A stretch of 64,000 bases of DNA from Brugia malayi (taxonomy: Eukaryota > Nematoda > Chromadorea > Rhabditida > Onchocercidae): the NCBI RefSeq assembly GCF_000002995.4, contig NW_025062476.1, forward strand, positions 9,422,501 through 9,486,500. The letters are read 5' to 3'. The translations under genes and the position numbers were made by a program. Shown piece by piece: positions 48,797-62,197 of this stretch; position 1 is the first letter of the stretch; each line of letters begins with the position of its first letter. The notes beneath the pieces are model-generated. The model had not been told where the DNA came from and did not search any database. It saw only the letters and a list, made by a program, of their open reading frames with translations.

Positions 48797-51700
48797 ATGG
48801 ATACAACCTCAGTGACCTTAAGAGCTTTGGAGAAACTCAAGGATCTTTACTGTGATATTGCTCAGGTAATTATTCGTAACTTATTTCAAGCTATTCATCG
48901 CAGTTATTTAGAAAATGTCGATTGGTATTCTTATTTCTGTATCAGCATATTGTTTGTTTTAGGTTCCGTTACCGCAAAGTGCTCGCTTACGACGTCAAGG
49001 AAAATATTTTGAAGTGTGTTTATCATTTCCGTATATTTGTTTTTATTACATTTCTGAATGTAACATTTTATGATCTTATTTGATATCATTTTTCGTTGCC
49101 TTTTTTATTTGTCCCTTTATTAGGATCTAGGGAAAATCATCAGATTGAGTCAGAATCTCACTATAAACATGTTTGTTTAAAATTTGTGTCTGTTAACGAT
49201 GGAGAAAATAGTATATGGAACTTGTAAATAAATTAATGAGCGCCAATTTCTTCGGATTATTCGTCTGTACATTTTCATATATTCTTTCATATGTTTAGAT
49301 TTCTTCAATTTGGACCAATAGTGCACTGGAGTTAAAAAAATCGGTGAAAATGCAGCGTTCAAGTTTGATCATGTCGAAAACAGATGAAGCGAACATATAT
49401 GAACTTATTTCGACAACATCGCTACCTCTCACTAGCATAGAGTGTTTTTTACATCCCAACTATTATTTTAATAAGAAAGGAGAGATGAATATTAAGAGTT
49501 TTACTTTCAGTAAAATTTTTTAAGTAGTAAGAAATAAAAGAATTTTTGATAAAAAAATTTTCATTATCATTATTTTCTGCCTAAATCTAAAGAGATTTTT
49601 TATTCTTTTATTCAAGCATTTTTTTTTTTAAGGGAAGAACTAATAGCTTTTTCATACAGCGATTCAAGATGTGCTACACTTATCAGTTTGCATGATGGTA
49701 AGGAAAAGAAGCAATACATTAAGGTTTGTTAATTTTGAAAGTTCCTTTTATTGTCATAAGCAAGCTGAACAAACCTTAACTTATAATAACATAGGATTGG
49801 CTTACAGCATTTAATAGCTTTACTCTTGCCACTTTTTGAGCTCTGTGACATTTCTTTTAAACAGTTTGAGGAAAACAAGTAGACATCAAGGATGAAATCC
49901 AGTTTAGAATTTTATTGGATTCGGTACAGCTACAAGTCACATCAGATTTTTGAATTTTTAGGTATTTGATCAGAAAGAGCATATTGAAATTTGCTGTACT
50001 GATTTAATATCACCAAAAAAGCATGGTTTAATTTATAGTGATGGTAAGTGATCTTTTTTAACTCCCTAGAATTACTATTTAACCATCTTACTTTTTTTTT
50101 GTATTTCATTATGACAGTGAACATTTTCTGGTGTTAGGAAAATGCTTTTTCATTAGTCAATAAGAAAAATAAAAAAGATAACTGAATGAAGTACTAAATC
50201 AGTGAAATCCTTATAATTCGTTTTGGTGAAATTTATTATATTTACGTCTTTGTATGATTTTGGCATTGCAGTTATCGTGCTGTCGTTGCTTTTAATGTCA
50301 TTTTGAAGCAATAAAAAATTGGGACCATGTGTTTCCAAACTTTCTTTTTCTCTTTCTCATTTTTTAAGTTCAATTTGTCATTGAATAAGGCGATACTTAT
50401 TAGAAATGTGAAAAAAATTTCTTTCAGATGAATTTGGTGGCTTGAAATGGTCTAATGGTGAGGGTCATTTACTATATGCAGCTGAAAAGTTAGTTAAAAA
50501 AAAAGAATACTATGATACCGAATTAGACTGGACTAACGAAGAGAACTTTCTCGATTCCAATGTTGTGAGTGAACTCAACATCTATCGGCATGCAATTTCT
50601 CGACAATGTGCTTCATACTAATTGGCATTAGTGATTCTTTAGAGCAGATATATAGGGAATTCTTATAAAGGCTCAAGTATCAATGTTGAAATGATTAATC
50701 TTTAATCTTTTCTGTAACTCCTTGATCTTATCAGTGACAGCTTTCAGCCAATGATGATTTATATCATTACTATTGTTAATTAGATGTTACAATGTACTGG
50801 AGACATTTAAGGATTTAAATCGAAAGCGTTTTAGAATTAATAATCCAGAGTTTCTAAAAAACAGTTTCTTTATAATCAATAAAAGCTAATTGTAACAAGT
50901 CACTATAGCTATAATGAAACTGTTTTTCATACTGATTACACAATAACAATTTTAATAGGGCGACAAATATGAGCTTATTGAAAACTGGGGTGAACAGCGA
51001 TACAAAATTCGGCAGCCAGTGTTATCTATATTTGATATTATGAGTGGCAGTATCACGGTACTGGATCAGATTCCTGACATTATCACTCCTACTTTTGTTA
51101 GTTTTAAGTTTCACTGCTTAATAAATCTTTCCGAATTTATTATTTATTGCAATTTGTCAACATCGTAGCGAGATCATAGTAAATTATGACTGTAATGAAG
51201 AAATTCATCTGTTATAGCTTCAATATTTTCGAAAAATGAAGCGTCAATGGTGACGTTCTGCGTTTTGTTTCAGATTATAACTCAAGACTGATTGTAACAA
51301 CAAAGACTAGTTTTTGAGTCACAGATTTAATTCTCTAAGTAATTTTGAAATTTCAGTTTAAACTTTCCACTTTGAAGTAGCTATTATTATTTCTACTGTT
51401 TATATAGATCACTTTTTATGTTTCAAAATTGCAGTGTGTCTGGAGTCCAAACGATGAAGGAATTGTGTTCTTTGGGATTCATAATGTTCCTGTCAAATTG
51501 GGAAAGATATATTGCAACAACAGAGGGTTTGTTTGTTCATATAATTGTTCAGTTCCAGGTAATAGCTTCCAAGCTTTATTTTATATTGATTAATTTTCAG
51601 AGGAACATTATTCTATTACGAGCTGAGTTCAGCAAAATTAACTCCATTAAGTGATAAAAATGTCTCAATCGAAGGATTATCATTTTCTCCAGATAAATCT

Positions 51701-54700
51701 AAGCTGATTTATTTTCAACGTCAACCTGGAGGACCTCATTATGCTTCAGTTTCCTGTCAGTTGGTGAGTTCTAATTATTGTAAAATTGTTTTGCATATTA
51801 ACTGATTTCTTATGAGTTTGTCCCTCATTCCATGGGAAATTATATTGGCAGAAGAACGATAACTTTAGTCTTGAGTTCTCGGAAAACGTATAGAAATTCC
51901 AGTGAAAACATTCACAAGTTTTCTGAAAATGTTTGAGTAGTTTGGTCTGAAATCTCGGTTTCTATGTTTCAAAAAATTTAAAGAACAGTTTAGTGTTCAT
52001 TATTGCTAATTGTAATGTACTACAATCATATCTGTGTTTTGTTTGATCCAGTATTATGAAACGTTCTTGCATTTTTTGAACTACTTAGGATGTGTTAATA
52101 TTATTCTGCAATTAGGTTTTTGCAAGAAGATATTAAATTTTTTCGGATACTTAGATTTTTTTAGATAAATTGGAATAAAACTGAACAACAATTACTAGTT
52201 CCCATCGTCAGTGCAGTAACCGGTACTGTTTTTGGTATTTTGTTGTAAAAAAGTGTCAGACAAATAGTGTGCATTAAATCGTTTTTCGAGTTGACTGTTT
52301 GTCATGAGTGAGACAAAATTATTAAAGAAACTAAAATTATGAATTTTTTTTTACTTTTTTCTATTTTATACATTATTGTGAGTCTTTTATTAGATCGTCA
52401 GCAGTTTCCTGGACTTTACGCTGTACAGTTAGCCGAGAGGCCGTGGTCCAGTGATAGTAAACGAATATTTGTTTCAAGTGTATGGGGTTCTAAAAGAGTG
52501 AGTTCCCTTTTTTGTAGAATTAATAAAATGTGAAAGCTTTCAAGTATATCAAGCTTTCTTCTAGAACCATCAATATGAAATTGTAGAATTAATTCCATAT
52601 TCTTCATTTTTCTTGTCGACTTTCAGGAAATTATAACTATAAATACGGAAACAAGAAAGTTAGAGAAAGTTACGAATAACGGTATGTACAGTTTGCTTAC
52701 TTAGAATTTATTTCTTTTCAGTTATTCTTTAGCGTAGAGATGAGTGAATAGCTAAAAACAACAGCAAAATGCTCTTTCAGTTGCTTGTTTTATTCATTCA
52801 TACTCTAGTTTTAATAATTATCGTTTTAAAATATCATTACATTTAAAATATCATTTAAAATATCAACATGTTGAGTTACAATGATTGTAAAATGTGTTAG
52901 TCTTCGTTATAAGACATTTTTTAATGTGATGTATATATTTTTCTTAGTATACTTTAGGTACCTTCCATGGAAGTTGGACAGTGCTTGATGTAAATGAGGA
53001 TTGCGTGGTAGCGGTTTGCAGCTCTCCAAATCGTCCCCCAACTATCCTTGTTGGTCATATTCCAAAAATTGATTCGGGAGAAATGGTAGTTTTTTTTTTA
53101 CTTGTATTTGATTTTTGCTGAAGTAAATAAAATGTGTCCTTAAAGAGAAATGTTGTTAATTTGCGCGAGAAATTATGCGATTATTCCAAAATTTTGCAGT
53201 TTCACTAAAAATTTCAAAGTTATGAGGCATGATAGAGATGCTGAATGTTATACTTTTGCTGAACAACGTGCTGTCGTTTAATTACATGTGAAAAATCAAC
53301 TGATTGTGTGTGAATCACCTATAATTTTACAGATTATATGGACCAAACTTGATAATAGCTCAGCTGCTGAAGTTCGTTTGAAATTACTTGGTTTTTCATG
53401 GCAGCTAGTGGATTTCGATAGAGGAGGTAGTGTGAAAAGGTTGCAAAAATGCATTTTGTAATTGGAGATAATTTTGCATAAGCAATATACCTATATATTG
53501 AGGGGACAAATAATGATATAGCTGATAATTGCTTTTTTTTCCTATCATTAAAGTTTCATTATTTTCATTCATCATATTTCAAGAAAATTATAATTTTTTC
53601 ATTTTTCAGTTCAAGGTGCATATGAAGGCCTACTCTATATTCCAAATGAAACTGATATTGTTCCACTAGTTGTGGTACCTCACGGTGGACCACATGGTGT
53701 TACAGTTGCTTGGTGCCTTATTCCATTGTTTATATTATTATTGTTTCTTCTCCAAAGCTAACATGTAATCATATCTCTGCTTCGATTTTGTGTATTTGCA
53801 ATGAAAAAATTCAGAAATTAAATTGGAGATGACAAGAAAAATAGAATTATACATCTTTTGTGTTGATGTTTGTCAGTATTTGAGTTGGCCGACTCGTGAG
53901 CTTCTTCTGTTGTTGAACTCCGGTTATGCGTTGCTTTTTGTAAATTATCATGGATCACTTGGATTTGGTAACGATTTTGTGAATTCATTGCTTGGTAATT
54001 GCGGTGATTTGGACGTTAAGGATGTTCATGTAAGTCAAGCTGTTTCTAGAATAACATTAATATAACGCTTCAGTGCGACTTACAAATTTTTAGGTCTTGA
54101 TTTTTGTCAATGACTTATTACTTTTTTGTAAATTTTCATTAATATGACACTTGCGAAGTTTTATATTAAGTTTTTCCTCTCTCCACTCCTCTATTGGTTC
54201 ATTTTTACTTTAGACTATTTCAGTTTGCTGTTCAAACAGTGTTGGACATAGAATCAAGGTTAGATCGTTCCCGAGTCGCAGTATACGGTGGTTCACATGG
54301 TGGTTTCATTGTCAGCCATCTGATTGGGCAATTTCCCGTAATTTTCACTGTCCAGTTTTGGTCTTTCCTGTTCTATTTTCAGCTGTAACGATTATGTTGT
54401 CGAAATATTGTTTTTATTTTTCTCGCTAGAGTTATTAAGTTTTTGAATTTCAGGACTTCTATAAAGTATGCGTTGCTCGGAATCCTGTTTTAAATATTGC
54501 AGGTATCAGTTTAATAGTCAATGATATCGCAAAAAAGTGAATTCTATAGTGGTGAAAAGTGTAGTGTTTCAGAATGAAAAATGGTCAGCGTAATAGTTGA
54601 TTTATTTCTGATTGGTATTTTTGCTTGTTTATGTTGATTATTCCTTTATTTCATGTGTAAGATTGAGAGGTGTAAAAAGATTATATTAGAATAGCAAATA

Positions 54701-55920
54701 AATATATAAATACGTTGTATTAACAAATGTTCATTAAATTATTAAAATTTTCAGCGATGTACGATTTATCAGACATTCCTGACTGGTAAGTTTTTTTTTT
54801 TTTTAGAGCAAAGTAAAAAATTACTTTTGTTATCATGCATATATCTTCTTTCCACAGATGCTATATTGATCTCCATGCTTGATCAAAGAAAGAATTATCA
54901 ATTACTGTTTTATTTTGTTTGAAATGAAATACACATCCTCTCAAAAAAAAACTTTCTGGGATTTTTTTTTCTTTTTTTGTGTTCATTGTTTAAATTTCTC
55001 GAACATGTCGAAATCCAGACAGTGCCGTGTGAATGGCTTAATAATTTTAAAAGATAATGTAATTAATGAGCATTTGTTGGCAGTATAGCAAACTGCATTT
55101 TGATATTGAGGTCAGTAGTGGAGGCTCTCGGTTGGAAGACAGTTGATTGGCGGAAAATGTTGACAGCAAAAGATCGGGAGAAAATGTATAGGAGTTCACC
55201 CATTGTTCATGTTGAAAAGGTTTTTAATTTTTTTCATCTTTTGTTTATGAAGATTCTGTGGATAATAATGTAGCACTTCTTATAGTCGCTTAATGAATAG
55301 TCGAAATAAAAAATTGTTGATAAGTGGGGACCAGTAAAATAAAAGTATCTGGAACATCTCTAGTCAAGCTGAATTGTTGCCCAGTCCTATCAATAAGATA
55401 ATACTATATGGATAATACTGATAATTCCTTTTACGAAATTTTTGTAGAGTTTTTTTTTTTTATCGGAAGGAAAAGTGCTATTATTTAGGAATTAATGGTT
55501 TAGGTTGTCACACCATACCTGCTTTTGAATGGCGAGAAAGATTTACGTGTTGTAAATCATTATCGACCTTTCATTCGCAATCTAAATGCGCGCAAAATTC
55601 CTAATAAGTGAGTTGTTTAATGTTTGAAAAATGAGTTTCTTCTTTTGTAGAATTTTCGATGTTTTATCCTTTAGTCTTCAAGAGGAATAAAGTTAAGACG
55701 TATGCTTGATTTTTATTAAGTTTTTTGTGCCGGTATTTTTTCTAAGAAAGAAATTGTAATATTTAATCTTTAAAGTATAGTTAAAACACTGTTCCATTTA
55801 CTGTGGAAATTCAGAATTCTATCGTATCCGGAAGCTTGCCATCCTTTGGAAGAAGTCGATATAGAGGCAGATTGCGCAATCAACATCGTTCGTTGGCTCG
55901 ATAAGTATCTCCATCAGTGA
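48797..55920 (+). CDS. Acylaminoacyl peptidase (APEH, peptidase S9C)
   Basis: A cytosolic serine peptidase that removes N-acylated residues from peptides. Twenty exons: 48797-48865, 48963-49015, 49633-49723, 49962-50043, 50428-50564, 50959-51096, 51435-51526, 51601-51763, 52402-52497, 52627-52681, 52958-53085, 53333-53426, 53610-53698, 53877-54029, 54224-54337, 54454-54502, 54755-54785, 55111-55219, 55504-55607 and 55815-55920, about 650 residues (human 732). A beta-propeller half ([41 protein letters not shown]) precedes an alpha/beta hydrolase half with [31 protein letters not shown] (Ser about 504), [20 protein letters not shown] (Asp about 594) and EACHPLEE (His about 625), so the triad is intact. 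The junction between exons 8 and 9 is uncertain and one exon may be missing there. The start follows acceptor TTATTTTAG. Confidence 0.93.
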
Positions 55921-57337
55921 TCTTAATTCTTTTCTACAATTATCTTTTTTGCTGAATTTCTTAATTGCTTGGTTAGGTTAATTTGGCCGAAAAGAACTGA
56001 ATATTTTGAATGTGATTTAACAAGTTACTTTTAAGCCATCAAGATTTTCTTGTAAGGAAGTTTTCTATGTTTGTTTCATGTTTTACAATTCAGTAAGATA
56101 ACAATACGTTTAAATAGTGTTTTTGCCTCTTCATGGGAACTTTCTTCATTGGCAACGCTGACAATGTATCGGTGAGATGAGTGCGTTTGGAAAAACTATA
56201 AGTGCGCGCTGCTTGATAATTGTTACTTTCTATATTTTCTTTCGATACGTATCAAAATACTGAATTTATAATTCATGTATATGTATGAGAGGAACACAAA
56301 CAGTGATATGTCGTGAAGTGCGTATTTGTAGTTTTTCGGTTATCTGAAGGAAGGAAATTGAGCGCTTGTCTAGTCTCATATGAAGCATCAGGCAAATGGA
56401 TGCTTTTACCGTTGTGGAGACGAGGTAGCACGTCGTTGGACGTTTGTCGAAGATTTGTCTCAAGGACTTGTTCTAGACATACATATATCAATAAGCCACG
56501 TAGGAGACGTTTGTTGCTTAGTTTCATTTGCTATAGCTCTAACATTTGATGGTGGCATAACTTGGTGATGGGAAGATGTGGAGATGAGCAGTCAGTTGGG
56601 AGAGCTCCGATCGTTTAACCTACCTTACTGGGATGTGTTATTTTTGTAAATGTAGCAGAAGTTGTTGGGAACATTCAGTCTGTTATTTAAATGAAACTGT
56701 AAAATTTCATTTCTTTTAAAATGATAGCGTGGACTAGGGGCGGTGGAGGGTCAACCTTTATTTCTTCATTACACTAGTCAAGTAAGTAAAGATTCTTTGT
56801 GAAGAAATATTGTGTTCAGTTTATTTTATTTCCTATTACCTCTCCTTGGTTGAAAAACATGATTATAGCTAAGAATTAATTGTGAAAGTAAGTAAAGTGG
56901 AATAAAGAGTTTGAATTTGCATGAGCAATTTATGGTATATGTAGTAAATTAGTAAATAACAAAGGGAGAGGGATTCTTTATTATTTCCGTTCATCTTGGT
57001 TTTGTTTCTGATCTAATATGTTAATGAAGAAATCAAGATGAAATCATTTGGCAGGATCAGTTGGTTTCTTTTACAGTTGCGAAAAACGAAGTTCCTGACT
57101 ATCGAATTGTACTGTTACAGAAGCTACTAATATTGATTTGATTTATATCGATGTTAGAATGGATACTGACATTTTTTACTTCGCCTATTCTTACAAGATG
57201 GGAAAATGTTGAGCAAAAATTCAAGATGTTCATCTTAACACTGTTTCTGTCATGCTTTTAGGACATGGAATAGAGTGAAAAACCATGAATAAATAGATGA
57301 TGGGTAATAGTATTAGTGAACTGAAGAGGTAATTGCG

Positions 57338-57440
57338 AGTGATGATGGTACTAGTGATAACGATAGTGATGGTGATAATGATAATGGTGGTAATAATGGT
57401 ACTAGTAATAATGATAGTAATGGTGATAATAGTAGTAATA
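57338..57440 (+). repeat. Degenerate (GATAATGGT)-type microsatellite
   Basis: About 100 bp built from GAT, AAT, GGT and AGT triplets (GATAATGGTGG, AATAATGGTACTAGT), with several interrupted copies of TGGTACTAGT. This is low-complexity DNA rather than coding. Confidence 0.8.
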
Positions 57441-57586
57441 TCATCTCGGTAATATCGTAAGATGTCTGATGCTTAGAATTTTATGAAAAAGAGAAGTGTT
57501 GCTAGCCATTTGATCCCTCTGAACGCATCATATGAGCGAAAGTTGGGATACCACCGACTGTTACGAATAGTTGTTTGGAAATACAA

Positions 57587-57631
57587 TACACACACACTCA
57601 CACTCACACACACATACACATACACACACAT
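57587..57631 (+). repeat. (CA)n microsatellite
   Basis: Imperfect CA repeat with CT and TA interruptions, about 45 bp. Confidence 0.9.
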
Positions 57632-58694
57632 GACCAATTATGAGATGCTACTAGCAGTAGAGAGAGCAGTGGAGTGAGAAGAGGTCGTGACAGTCAACAG
57701 TCAGTTCACTTAAACGATAACATAAATGAACGGATGGCAGACACGAGCAAGTCATGTCACACTGAACTTTCCATTGTTTATGTTCGGAGTCGTACTAATA
57801 CTGATCTGATCTGTACACTTCTCTTCAACAAGTTGCGATTGTTACGAGTACATATCCTTTGTCTCGTTAGGTCATTAAGCATGTCATCCAGAATGACTTA
57901 CACTAACAACAATAGAGAGGGCAATTCATTTCAGGTTTTAAATGTGATGATGGATAATGCTCAGTGGCTCTATATATGGATTATTCAGTCATTTATAATG
58001 ATAAATTAATTGATTCACTGAATTGCAGGAAGAGTGGATGAAATTACTTCCTTGTGCTGTAGACTTTGGTGTTGTCGTTACCATAAAAAGTTGACAAAAT
58101 TGGTTGTCTAAAAAGTTGACACTATATCTCATCACATCCTTCACTAAAGTACTTCACTTATTGCACAGTGCAGATGTTTTAGCATATTTTCCTTGCTAAC
58201 ACAAAGAAATAGTAAATAACGAATAACCAATGACGCAAATGAGTTCTAGTTTTATTGGACTGTTATATTTGTTGTTTCTCGATGACGTATGGCAATCTAA
58301 CATAGTACATTCACGTCATCATGTATCGATGCTCGTTCATTGAATCTGATCATTGGTTGTTATCGTTAACCTTGTTAGTTGACTGAAGCGAGAGGTGGTG
58401 TGAGTTGTTTCACTGGAGTCACAGACAGACACACAACTGTGTTGTGCTCCAGTTGACAACAGCACGTGGTATGGATAGAAAGCTCTCCATGGCTGCACTG
58501 AAAAGTAGTGCGACAGGCACTTCCTCTACACTTCACACACCATTATATCTTTTCTTATCACTTGAAATGCAACCCTAATACTTATACCTTCTAAACGTCA
58601 TCTCGTTACGGCCTTTTTGAAAAATGCTGGCTAATTTTATTCATATAAGAGGAAATATAATTTGCAGCCATGTACGTGCAGCTTTGCAGACAAG

Positions 58695-58762
58695 GAGGTC
58701 ATCACATCGCTATCATATCTTGAGGTCATCACATCGCTATCATATCTTGAGGTCATCACATC
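58695..58762 (+). repeat. 27-bp tandem repeat, about 2.5 copies
   Basis: A unit starting GAGGTCATCACATCGCTATC recurs at 58695, 58722 and 58749. The first two copies are identical and the third is broken after 14 bases. A length of 27 is a multiple of three, but no coding frame is supported here. Confidence 0.95.
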
Positions 58763-60016
58763 TTCTTCCTTCCATACTTTCTTCACAGCCACTTCTTTTG
58801 TTCTTTTAAGTTGAACAAAATACTTCCTTCACTACTCTTATTGAAAATCTTTTCCTCATTCCTTCATCTATTTTCTTCTTTATTCCGCTAGAAGCAATTT
58901 TTAACTAGAAAATATGAGATTTTTAATTAGAAAAAAAACGCTGCTGTGATCCAATAAGGCAAAGGACAATAGTGATTTTACGTACATTACTATGACCATT
59001 AGTCCACTCACTCCTAATACAGTCAAGAAGTATGGCATTGATTCTTACCATTCAGTTTCTCTTGTTCCTGCAGATGACAGTCACAGTACCATGGAGTACC
59101 ACATGATTGTCACAGTTATTGGCTCAGGGAGACAGTTTTCTGGGGACAGATGATGGCTTGCTCATATCTACTACCCCAAATTGCGGGAATCCACGAATAA
59201 TGTGCTGCTGTGCTCTGTATCTGTCTCTCTCTATGTTCGTGTGTATGCATGTCTTTGCATATGCTGTTATGTGTGCAACGAAATTAGCGGTTACTGACCC
59301 TGTTCGCAGAGAACAAGCAGAACTTCGTTAGCCATGTTTAAGCTCACCTTTATTCTCCCTTGTCCCACTACTCGGACGCGTGTCCGTCACTTAGTGTGGG
59401 GGCACCTGTCACCTTCCTCGACGTCACCTTCCCATGTCACACATCTCACAAGTGTCAGTCGTCTAATTGAGTTCACGTTCGTTAACAAATCAATGAATCA
59501 CTCAAGCACCCTCTTTACGTTGTTCCGTTCCATTCCATTCTCTAGTCCGTTGTGTTCCGCCACGTTTTATTCTTTCCTGTCGTACTACCGTTCCTTGTTG
59601 CTTGTATCTGTACCGGTTTACTCATCTTCCCTCCCACACTACTCGCAATTTCAATGTCTGTTCACAATAGCGAGTAGTCACTCTGAAGAATATTTCGATG
59701 TTTTCTTTTTGTTTTGCCTGTTCTGAATTCTTTACTGTCTCCTTTCTCCTCTCAGAAAGTTTCCCTTTTTACAAATGTTTGCAAACGATGGACTTCAATT
59801 GAAGCAGAATGTCGTTAATCACTGGTCAGCTGTCTAGCACACCTCTATTTACCTTGTGAGGAAATGCATAATGCATGTATGCAATATAGCAAGGCAAGGA
59901 TCAAATACCGCCGTATGACGACTTTTCATAGACTTTGTTGCTTAATTTTACCAAAAGTAACGATTGTTTATTAATTTCAGGATTCGTTCTTTTTTCCGTT
60001 GTGTTTAGCGAAATCG

Positions 60017-61704
60017 ATGCCATCAATATCTGCCCTCTCACCTCATTACTATAAATCATTTCGTCCTTTGAAAAATGACGATAAGGATTTGAAATTTTGT
60101 GACAATGGACATTCTACTTCCACATGTTACATAGATGCACAGCAATCTACAGAGTCCCTCTTCCGCTTACTTTTGCAAAGTCAGGTTTGTCTAAATCTTT
60201 GATAGTTTTGATGTCTCTTTGTTATCAGTATATGTTTCCACATTTAAGATTACGGAAAATAGCTGAACAGGGAATCTGATTACCTGAAAAGGTATTGAGG
60301 TTTAAGCACATAGCATCAGCTTATTTAATGTAATAATATGCCGTGTATAGATCATATGCTATGACGGATTTGTATATTCAAAACATTCAGTAACTTTCAG
60401 ACCGCATATGCTCAATACGTGAAACTGATAACGTTGTTTATATTTGCTGTTATCCATGTTATATACATGGTACCATTCCTGAGTATTTTTGCTGCTGTGG
60501 CTTCTAATATTGATGTGACTTCTAACACTGAGTCGTTTCATTTCCGACATTTTGTTGAGACTCTTACCGATGTGAGTAACTTGTGTTGTTTAAAATTTGT
60601 CCAAAACCAAATTTGATTAAAATTATCGAAGATTACCTTTTATTATATGAACGGCAATATGCTAAAACTTAAACATACCATGAAATTAAGGTGTGCGAGC
60701 AATTTAATTCGAATGAATTAAAGCTATGAAAGTTGAGAATTTGAATGTTGTGATTTCTTGTGACATCACGGACTTATAAGTCGGATAATCTATTTACTTG
60801 CCTTTTCTTATCAGTACTTTTTTTCAGTATAACGAAAACATGTGGATAATTGTGAGTAGTATGTGTGTTGCGCTGTCCACTTCATGCTTCATCCTTATGC
60901 CGAATACTTCGTCGAGAAAGATTGCTTATGACATTGTTGTATTTTTTTCTTATTTCTTAGTTACACTTTCTTGCAATTAAAATTTCTTATGTAAAACTCT
61001 TCTTCAACCTCTTCCACAAAGAGTTTTTGTAAATGTCATTTCATGGGTAGAAATGGTTCAATAATTGAAAAGAATTCCGTTTTCGATGGAACAACTTTTC
61101 TTTTTTTAGATCTATACTGACCGTGATCATTTCCAATTTCAGATACGAGGAATCGATTTTCTGACTTTTGGTACTTTACCATTTTTCCTGGTTGCTAGAC
61201 TGATACTGTTGAACAGCATCTTTGAACAGTTACCCATCGTGATTCGTGAAATTCAATTAACACAATATTCGAAGCAGTTGAGTGCCGCGCTTCACTGCTC
61301 GTTTATACCTGTCAAAGAGGTGAACAACATTAATTTACTCTGTACTGAAGTTTATTCTTTGATATCTCTATTGCTAGAAACTCCTTTTTCTCCGTCACAT
61401 AAAAGGTGGCTTTGTTGAATATCCATGCAGAAATAATAAATTATAAGTAACAGTTCAGTTTCTTGTTTGTTATTTCTTTGCACCTAAATTTATTATAATT
61501 TAGGTTCCATTATGCGATCAAGTTATACGAAATGTGCTTTTCCCGGCATATATAATCAAATTTCTCACTATCTTAGCTATTTTGACAGTTGCTTACATGC
61601 TACTGGCTTATTTAATCGAATGGTGTCTGAAACATTGGTTTCCACCTCAGTGCAATCATTCCAAACACGCGTCTATCTACGCACCAATCGCCATGGTTGT
61701 TTAA
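60017..61704 (+). CDS. Unrecognised four-helix membrane protein
   Basis: Five exons, all at phase 0: 60017-60184, 60401-60571, 60828-60938, 61143-61319 and 61504-61704, giving 275 residues. The start is the first ATG after GTGTTTAG (60001-60008), fitting trans-splicing. The N-terminal 60 residues are soluble. Predicted membrane segments lie in exon 2 (VKLITLFIFAVIHVIYM), exon 3 (MWIIVSSMCVALSTSCF), exon 4 (FLTFGTLPFFLVARLIL) and exon 5 (FLTILAILTVAYMLLAYLI), followed by a Cys/His-containing tail (CLKHWFPPQCNHSKH). The donor of exon 3 (GTT before GTATTT) was chosen to keep phase; a longer reading is possible. A donor inside exon 5 (GAATG before GTGTCT, phase 2) could join this gene to the exon at 62198. 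I do not recognise the family. Confidence 0.65.
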
Positions 61705-62197
61705 AGTTTTGGTGTGAGGATTATTATGAGTGGATCAAGTTATTCAAAAAGTATTTATTCATTTGAAGGAACTTCTCTGTTCTTAAGATCAGTGAGGAGC
61801 AGTTTATCAGCTTAATTATTTGTTGTGTATACATTGCTCTATGCATATATGGATGTAATTCATATTGTTAATTTCCAGAGGTATGCTTTTTCTGTTTTGC
61901 CATTTTAGATTAGCTGTCTGGAATTATGCTTATTTCCTTAATGTATCTACCACAGAAATATTTATTTTTGATCCAGGATAAAGTTAAGTTGTACAAATCA
62001 TCAAGCACATTTTGAAAGAGAAAAGTGCTGCTTTATGGAAATAGTTCTCTGAATGTGTTGCATAAAGGTAAGGTATGCTAGACTTGTTCTAATATTTTAG
62101 TCCGAATTTGTTTCTTATCATGAAGTAACACATGTAATACAGTTTATCACGCTTACCGAACTGCTTTTATTCTATAGCTTTTACTTGTTTCAGTTTT
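61705..62197. other. Spacer between the two membrane-protein genes
   Basis: Non-coding by eye. It ends in CTTGTTTCAG at about 62184-62193, an acceptor that either receives a spliced leader or joins to the upstream gene. Confidence 0.5.

Larger units (their letters stand above)
55921..60016. other. Long gene-poor region with microsatellites
   Basis: Four kilobases without a supported gene, visibly less AT-rich than the rest between about 56.1 and 59.7 kb. At 56133-56570 several overlapping frames are open (one 62 codons ending ITW) with no consistent exon model. ORFs of 111 codons (57674-58009, GTG start) and 130 codons (59334-59726, Ser/Phe/Leu-rich) have unusual composition and no homology I recognise. 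The region may carry regulatory DNA or 5' UTR exons of the gene at 60017. Confidence 0.4.

Noticed and set aside
57483..57677. ORF encoding a Thr/His-rich stretch
   Set aside because: Its distinctive part is simply the translated CA microsatellite.
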